DNA of 11,903 bases from AM-2324 sp964225135 (GTDB lineage Bacteria; Bacteroidota; Bacteroidia; Chitinophagales; Saprospiraceae): positions 1 to 11,903 of the forward strand of contig CAXQNQ010000182.1 in the NCBI GenBank assembly GCA_964225135.1, read 5' to 3'. A program made the translations under genes and the position numbers. Each line of letters begins with the position of its first letter. Within the stretch, counting starts at the first letter, position 1. Of the stretch, positions 7,252 to 11,903 are shown piece by piece. The notes below the pieces were generated by a model. It saw only the letters and a program-made list of their open reading frames with translations, was not told the origin of the DNA and searched no databases.

Positions 7252-8193
7252 TCAAACAAATAAAAAAGCAAACAACTCCATCAATAAGGCAATTCCCATG
7301 TGCACAAAAACTCCGCCCCAAATATTTTCTGACTTAAGCGAAATCACACCAAGAATATAGCCTCCAAAAAAAGAACTAATAGCTTCAACGGGTGGCTTAC
7401 CAAAATGACAAACACAATAGGTTACCGCAATGGGATAGATAGCATGTGGCCCCAAAAATCGAACGAAAATAAATACCAATATCCCACGAAAAAACAACTC
7501 GGTATTGAAGAAATCTAAACCATAAAGCAACTCATAAAGCCCCGCAACCCAATATTCACTTATACCCCAATATTCAGCCAAGCGAAAACCTTGAATACGG
7601 TCATACATCGGATACTGCTGCTGAAAATCTGCCGTTGTAGAAAAGAAATATAAGAAAGGAATCATGATACCAAGCATCATCCAATAAGGCTTCCAATCAA
7701 CTCCTTTCAGTTGGACTCCATAAAAATGCTGCTGATACCTTTTATCGTAAAAGAGGTAAAACAGAATAAAAGGTAAAATCAAGGTGAGTAAACTGCGTAG
7801 TTCACTGATTAAATACAATAAAGGTCGGCGAATCTCAACTGGAAAACTTTGACCAATAAGCATATGGCCATAAAACCCTCGATGAAATCCATACACTGCA
7901 AAAACAAAAAACAGATAAAACCAAAATTTCCGCAGCTTCAAAAAGGCCATCTCTTTTGGTCCAAAGCGCATAACCAGAACAGCAGCCACTAAAAAACTGC
8001 CCCCCTGCAATAAAAAAAACCAAAAAGCTCTAAGCGGACTTTCCGCATAATTCCGATCAATCAACTCATCCTCTAATTCAATACTATAATTCACCCCAAT
8101 CAGAACTGCCAAAAGCAATAACAAGGAAAGACCAATACGCCAGTTCCAAGTAGCCCTTAAGTGATCAATTATATATCTGAGGTAAATACGCAT
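7252..8193 (-). CDS. CPBP-family (Abi/CAAX-protease-like) intramembrane protein with divergent active-site motifs
   Basis: 313 residues, very hydrophobic, with about eight predicted membrane segments and a short basic N-terminus. CPBP glutamic intramembrane proteases (Rce1-like) share three motifs: E-E-x-x-x-R, F-x-x-x-H and H-x-x-x-N/D. Here motif 1 is T-E-L-F-F-R-G (E232, R236), so the first glutamate of the pair is T231. Motif 2 is Y-C-V-C-H (Y259, H263). Motif 3 is H-M-G-I-A (H298, A302), so the usual Asn/Asp is Ala. Three of the core residues (E232, H263, H298) remain, so activity is possible but uncertain; the protein could be a degenerate, non-catalytic member. The substrate is unknown. 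Upstream is the BI-1 gene, separated by a terminator. The start at 8193 is the first Met, followed by a plausible N-terminal basic stretch. Confidence 0.8.
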   Translation of the reverse strand: MRIYLRYIIDHLRATWNWRIGLSLLLLLAVLIGVNYSIELEDELIDRNYAESPLRAFWFFLLQGGSFLVAAVLVMRFGPKEMAFLKLRKFWFYLFFVFAVYGFHRGFYGHMLIGQSFPVEIRRPLLYLISELRSLLTLILPFILFYLFYDKRYQQHFYGVQLKGVDWKPYWMMLGIMIPFLYFFSTTADFQQQYPMYDRIQGFRLAEYWGISEYWVAGLYELLYGLDFFNTELFFRGILVFIFVRFLGPHAIYPIAVTYCVCHFGKPPVEAISSFFGGYILGVISLKSENIWGGVFVHMGIALLMELFAFLFV

Positions 8194-8228
8194 GAATCCA
8201 ATAAAGCATTAAATAGTTTTATTCAAAC

Positions 8229-8258
8229 AAAAAAGCCAGCATTCAAAAATACTGGCTT
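8229..8258 (-). terminator. Intrinsic terminator of the BI-1 family gene
   Basis: On the minus strand AAGCCAG (8252-8258) pairs with CTGGCTT (8233-8239) around a 12-nt loop and runs into a T tract (As at 8229-8234 on the plus strand). It begins only 6 bp after the TAG stop of the BI-1 gene, and leaves about 35 bp before the CPBP start. Confidence 0.85.
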
Positions 8259-8264
8259 CTCTAT

Positions 8265-8978
8265 CTAATCTCTGCTTCCAAAAAAGCGGAGTAAATAAAT
8301 GAATAAATTGATAAAGTTCAGGTATAAGGATAAAGCACCATATATAGCCCATTTCTGACTTCTCTCCTCATCTCCCGCAGTCATCGATGCCAGTTGCTTT
8401 AGTCTATTGGTATCATAAATAGTCAAACCAGTGAAAATTAAAATACCTACGCCTGAAGAAATCCAGTACACCATAGGAGATTGCAAAAACCAATTCACTA
8501 CAGACACTAAAATCAATCCTATCAATGCCATAAATAAATAGGATCCCATCTTAGATAAATCACGCTTCGTGAAATATCCAATAGCAGCCATAACACCAAA
8601 GGTTCCCGAACAAATAAAGAAGGTAGAGTAAATTGAAGCAGCAGTGTATACCACAAAAATAAAAGACATGGACACACCCATCAGTACTGCAAAAGCAAAA
8701 AACAATACGGTCGTCATCACTGGATCCATTCGCTCAAGACGATTACCAATAATAAATACCAATGCCAAAGGTGCTAACATAACCAACCACCTCAATGGTG
8801 TTTGGTAAATAGCCTCCATCCAACTAATATTGGTTGAAACAGAAAAAGCAGTAAATCCTGTTACAGCCAAGGCCACAAACATCCATAGGAAAACCTTGGT
8901 AATGAATGCGGATTGAACCTCAGCTGAAGTTTCCGTATGATCTAAAAAGAAATGTCCTTCTTGTTGATTAAAAGTCAT
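8265..8978 (-). CDS. Bax inhibitor-1 / YccA family membrane protein
   Basis: 237 residues with seven predicted membrane segments (about 27-48, 62-79, 88-110, 115-135, 146-164, 170-188, 211-233), the topology of the BI-1/TMBIM family. The C-terminal signature G-A-L-S-L-Y-L-N-F-I-N-L-F-I-Y-L-L-R is diagnostic. Family members such as Bacillus subtilis YetJ are pH-sensitive calcium leak channels in which two aspartates in the last helices form the sensor. The first is present here (D189 in I-Y-D-T-N); the place of the second, usually L-Y-L-D-F-I-N, is N221. The protein probably sits in the inner membrane; its exact role in bacteria is unsettled. A consensus promoter box lies 30 bp upstream and a terminator directly downstream, so it is likely monocistronic. 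Confidence 0.92.
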   Translation of the reverse strand: MTFNQQEGHFFLDHTETSAEVQSAFITKVFLWMFVALAVTGFTAFSVSTNISWMEAIYQTPLRWLVMLAPLALVFIIGNRLERMDPVMTTVLFFAFAVLMGVSMSFIFVVYTAASIYSTFFICSGTFGVMAAIGYFTKRDLSKMGSYLFMALIGLILVSVVNWFLQSPMVYWISSGVGILIFTGLTIYDTNRLKQLASMTAGDEERSQKWAIYGALSLYLNFINLFIYLLRFFGSRD

Positions 8979-9008
8979 AATTATAGGTTATGGGTAAAAG
9001 TATATTTC

Positions 9009-9016
9009 CAAAGATA
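9009..9016 (-). promoter_or_regulatory. Bacteroidota-type -7 promoter box for the BI-1 gene
   Basis: The minus strand reads TATCTTTG, a perfect match to the TAnnTTTG -7 consensus, 30 bp before the ATG at 8978. A good -33 TTTG element was not seen at the expected spacing, so the call rests on the -7 box and its position. Confidence 0.5.
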
Positions 9017-9048
9017 ATTGAATCTCTTAAAGTATCATATATTTCAAG

Positions 9049-10128
9049 TTAAATCCTATCTGTTCTGGATCGCAATATATGGTCTGCTAAAACTAGTGCG
9101 GTCATAGACTCTACAATAGGCACCGCCCTAGGCAAAACGCATGGATCATGTCGACCTTTCCCATCTATAAGCACTTCATCACCTGAAGAATCAATGCTTT
9201 TTTGTGTCTGCATAATGGTTGCAACAGGTTTAAATGCTGCTTTAAAATGTATAGGCATGCCATTACTGATACCACCTTGTACCCCACCGGAGTAATTGGT
9301 TTCCGTAATAACTTTTCCAGAATCATCAGTATTAAAAATATCATTGTGCTCCGATCCCAACATTTTTGTCCCACCAAATCCAGATCCAATTTCAAAACCC
9401 TTACATGCATTTATAGACAATACTGCTTTCGCTAAATCCGCCTCCAGTCTATCAAATACAGGCATACCTAATCCTACTGGAACACCCAATATTTGCGTAC
9501 TAATAACACCTCCAACTGTATCCCCTGTCTTCCGAACTTGATCGATATACTCAATCATTTTTGTTGCAGTTTTAGCATGTGGACATCGTATAATATTAGC
9601 CTCTATCTGATCTAAATCAAGTATACCATCACTAGGCACTTCAATAGCTCCAACGGCAGATACATAAGCAGCTATTTGTATACCCTTTTCCCTCAAAAAC
9701 AATTTAGCTATGGCTCCAGCAGCTACTCTTGCCGCTGTTTCCCGAGCAGATGAACGTCCTCCTCCCCTATAATCTCGTAAGCCATACTTTTCCTTGTAAG
9801 TATAATCAGCATGCGATGGTCTAAAGGTATCCTTGAGGTGGTCATAATCCTTTGACTTTGCATTTTGATTGATAATTTGAAGCATTATTGGAGTACCAGT
9901 AGACTTACCTTCAAATACCCCGCTGAGCAATTCAACTCGATCAGCTTCCTGACGATTGGTGACAATCTTGGATTGCCCAGGTCTTCTCCTATCCAATTCG
10001 TTTTGAATAAAACTCGTATCAATTTCTAGACCAGCAGGACAGCCATCAATAATCACACCTATGCTGTGACCATGTGACTCACCAAAAGTGGTAATCCTAA
10101 ATAAAACGCCAAATGAATTGCCCGCCAT
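9049..10128 (-). CDS. aroC: Chorismate synthase
   Basis: 359 residues, normal for the family. It catalyses the last shikimate-pathway step, 5-enolpyruvylshikimate 3-phosphate to chorismate, using reduced FMN, in the cytoplasm; chorismate feeds aromatic amino acid, folate and quinone synthesis. Visible signatures: the N-terminal F-G-E-S-H-G (H19); R-R-R-P-G-Q-S at 47-53; F-R-P-S-H-A-D (H106); G-G-G-R-S-S-A-R-E-T at 122-131; and the C-terminal G-R-H-D-P-C (D328), which holds the conserved aspartate near the flavin. All known key residues are present, so it should be active. The M-A-G-N-S-F-G start at 10128 is typical of the family. It stands back to back with mutS2 and is followed after 70 bp by the BI-1 gene; no aromatic-pathway neighbours are in the window. 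Confidence 0.98.
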   Translation of the reverse strand: MAGNSFGVLFRITTFGESHGHSIGVIIDGCPAGLEIDTSFIQNELDRRRPGQSKIVTNRQEADRVELLSGVFEGKSTGTPIMLQIINQNAKSKDYDHLKDTFRPSHADYTYKEKYGLRDYRGGGRSSARETAARVAAGAIAKLFLREKGIQIAAYVSAVGAIEVPSDGILDLDQIEANIIRCPHAKTATKMIEYIDQVRKTGDTVGGVISTQILGVPVGLGMPVFDRLEADLAKAVLSINACKGFEIGSGFGGTKMLGSEHNDIFNTDDSGKVITETNYSGGVQGGISNGMPIHFKAAFKPVATIMQTQKSIDSSGDEVLIDGKGRHDPCVLPRAVPIVESMTALVLADHILRSRTDRI

Positions 10129-10246
10129 AAAAAGTTCTTTTTGTAAAAATATAGAGTTGCAACCTTTTATTTAAAACAACAAGATAGCATCTTTGTTACC
10201 AATCTGTAATTTATCGTTTAAAGGATACGTGTAGAAAGAAGAGTAT
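10129..10246. other. Divergent intergenic region between aroC and mutS2
   Basis: 118 bp that must carry both starts. The plus-strand box at 10188-10195 is the best candidate for mutS2. For aroC only a weak candidate is seen (TATATTTT on the minus strand, close to the ATG). No operator palindrome stands out. Confidence 0.6.
10188..10195 (+). promoter_or_regulatory. mutS2: Candidate -7 promoter box for mutS2
   Basis: CATCTTTG matches TAnnTTTG at all but the first base. A TTTT stretch at 10165-10168, 19 bp upstream, could stand in for the -33 TTTG. Transcription would begin about 45 bp before the mutS2 ATG. The match is suggestive only. Confidence 0.3.
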
Positions 10247-11903
10247 ATGCAATTTTTGCCCAAGGATTTATTGGAAAAATTAGAATTTAATAAGCTAAGT
10301 TCCATTGCTGCTGGATACTGCTATGGTGCATTAGGTATACATAGAATTCAAACCCTTGAGTTTTTTACGGATAAACCAACCGTAGTCCAAAAACTGGATG
10401 AGACCCTAGAATTCACTCAAGCTTCAGCCAATAATGAGCCCATTCCAATGCGTAGCTATAAAGCCATTGGAGAGGACCTCAAAATGCTTGAAATTGAAGA
10501 CTTTGTGCTTTCAGAAGAAAGCCTTGGGCGTATTAACCAGATGCTGATCGCTTCCCACCAACTCAATCATTTTTTCACGGATGAACGCAAAGAACTTTAC
10601 CCTACACTTTTCAACAGGATTCAACCTATCGAATTTGAACCTGCCCTAATTGAAGCGATTGAACGGGTTATTGATGATCAAAACCAAATCAAACCAGATG
10701 CTTCTCCCGCATTAGCCAAAATCAGAAAGAAGGTAGGTAACAAACAAAGAGAACTAGACAAAATCTTTAAAGGTCTTATTGGTACATACCGGTCGAATGG
10801 CTGGCTTACAGACAATATAGAGAGTTTTAGAAATGGTCGAAGAGTGCTTTCTGTACCCTCCGAACACAAAAGAAAAATCCGAGGAATTATACACGATGAA
10901 TCCACTACGGGTAAAACAGCCTTCATAGAACCTGAACAAGTTATTGATGTCAATAATGACATCTTTGACCTAGTGACCGAAGAGAAAAAAGAAATCTATC
11001 GCATACTCAAAGAACTAAGTGCCATTTTAAGGCCTTTCATAGAAAATCTAGAAACCTATCAAGAGTTAATAGCCTACTTCGATGAAATTCATGCAAAAGC
11101 TACTTTAGCTAAAACAATGAATGGTATCAAGCCAAAAGTCTTTGGCAAACCTAAAATGGGGATCAAAGGAGCGGTACACCCATTGCTCTACATAAAGAAT
11201 AAAGAACAGGAAAAAGTTACTGTACCTTTTGATTTAAGCCTAAATCCACCCAATAGAATTTTAGTACTATCCGGTCCGAATGCAGGAGGTAAATCGATCA
11301 GTATGAAAACAGTTGGACTCATCCAATTGATGCTCCAATCAGGCATGTTAGTTCCTGTTGAGGAAGATAGTGAAATGGGGATTTTCAAAAAGATTTTTGC
11401 TGACATTGGTGACCAACAATCCATTGAAGATGATCTGAGCACCTATAGCTCTAGGCTAGCAAATATGAAGGCTTTTTTAGATGCTGCAGATAAGGATTCA
11501 CTCGTTTTAATAGATGAATTTGGCTCCGGAACAGACCCGAAAATAGGTGGTGCTATTGCTGAGGCAATCCTGAAAAAGATGAATGATCAAAAAGTTTTTG
11601 GATTCATCACCACACACTATTCCAACCTTAAGATTTTTGCATTCAAAACGCGTGGATTAGTTAATGCATCTATGCTATTCAATAAAGAAGAGCTCTCTCC
11701 TACTTACCAACTTAAAGTAGGTAAACCAGGTTCCTCTTATGCCTTTGAAATAGCCCAGAAGAGTGGCTTGGCTAAGGAGATTTTAAATTACGCAAAGCAC
11801 AAAACAGGGAAGAACGAAAAAGCCGTTGACCAACTCTTAATTGACCTTCAAAGAGAGAAACAAGAGCTTGAAGATAAACTTGAAAAGCTTGGTAATAAGC
11901 AAG
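10247..11903 (+). CDS. mutS2: MutS2-family DNA-binding ATPase (Smr-type), 3' end beyond the window
   Basis: 552 codons are visible; family members are usually about 780-830 residues, so the end of the coiled coil and the C-terminal Smr nuclease domain lie outside. The ATG at 10247 follows an in-frame TAG at 10232 and a purine-rich AAGAAGAG. Order: MutS-like core and clamp helices about 1-330, including an H-D-E-S-T-T-G-K-T-A-F-I-E-P stretch typical of MutS2; Walker A G-P-N-A-G-G-K-S at 343-350; signature region S-T-Y-S-S-R-L at 398-404; Walker B L-V-L-I-D-E-F-G (D423, E424); H-loop T-T-H-Y (H457); then a charged, likely coiled-coil, tail after about 500. It lacks the N-terminal mismatch-recognition domain of MutS. 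MutS2 proteins have been linked to suppression of recombination and, in Bacillus subtilis, to splitting collided ribosomes (RqcU); which applies here is unknown. Motifs are intact. Confidence 0.95.
   Translation, partial: MQFLPKDLLEKLEFNKLSSIAAGYCYGALGIHRIQTLEFFTDKPTVVQKLDETLEFTQASANNEPIPMRSYKAIGEDLKMLEIEDFVLSEESLGRINQMLIASHQLNHFFTDERKELYPTLFNRIQPIEFEPALIEAIERVIDDQNQIKPDASPALAKIRKKVGNKQRELDKIFKGLIGTYRSNGWLTDNIESFRNGRRVLSVPSEHKRKIRGIIHDESTTGKTAFIEPEQVIDVNNDIFDLVTEEKKEIYRILKELSAILRPFIENLETYQELIAYFDEIHAKATLAKTMNGIKPKVFGKPKMGIKGAVHPLLYIKNKEQEKVTVPFDLSLNPPNRILVLSGPNAGGKSISMKTVGLIQLMLQSGMLVPVEEDSEMGIFKKIFADIGDQQSIEDDLSTYSSRLANMKAFLDAADKDSLVLIDEFGSGTDPKIGGAIAEAILKKMNDQKVFGFITTHYSNLKIFAFKTRGLVNASMLFNKEELSPTYQLKVGKPGSSYAFEIAQKSGLAKEILNYAKHKTGKNEKAVDQLLIDLQREKQELEDKLEKLGNKQ

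Noticed and set aside
9165..9541. Open frames inside aroC on both strands.
   Set aside because: The aroC frame has all its catalytic motifs; these are out-of-frame shadows with no domain sense.
7252..10128. CPBP and BI-1 neighbours as parts of a new defence or stress system.
   Set aside because: Both families are common housekeeping or stress membrane proteins, they are separated by a terminator, and there is no effector, nuclease or mobile-element context.
10678..11442. Minus-strand open frames across the mutS2 region.
   Set aside because: The plus-strand frame is continuous and carries the Walker and MutS2 motifs; the others have no recognisable content.

Overview
The window looks like chromosomal DNA from a low-GC member of the Bacteroidota. 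Four things point that way: a very large secreted protein built from HYR, Ig-like and FG-GAP-type repeats; Bacteroidota-style promoter elements (TAnnTTTG) rather than strong Shine-Dalgarno sites; CPBP and Bax-inhibitor-1 membrane proteins of the usual Bacteroidota type; and a MutS2 homologue facing aroC. The genus cannot be fixed from the sequence alone; a marine flavobacterium-like or Saprospira-like organism would fit.

Layout. Positions 1-6983 (minus strand) are one uninterrupted reading frame that starts at 6983 and runs off the left edge: at least 2327 residues of an exported repeat protein. In protein order it has a signal peptide, a conserved N-terminal region, Ig-like modules, a seven-bladed beta-propeller made of seven exact 168-bp repeats, a second Ig-like module, and an array of about 16 HYR-like domains. 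Within that array lies a 486-bp two-domain super-repeat present three times. The C-terminus, where a type IX secretion sorting domain would be expected, is outside the window. Next, all on the minus strand, come a divergent CPBP-family membrane protein (7252-8193), a Bax inhibitor-1 family protein (8265-8978) and chorismate synthase aroC (9049-10128). After a 118-bp divergent intergenic region, mutS2 runs on the plus strand from 10247 off the right edge.

How the genes relate. They do not look like one pathway. Each minus-strand gene seems to be its own transcription unit or nearly so: there are intrinsic terminators after the BI-1 gene and after the CPBP gene, and a good promoter box just upstream of the BI-1 gene. 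aroC and mutS2 are housekeeping genes. The most interesting element is the giant surface protein, especially the complementary loss of cysteines in its alternating HYR domains. No mobile element, CRISPR array, tRNA or rRNA was seen.
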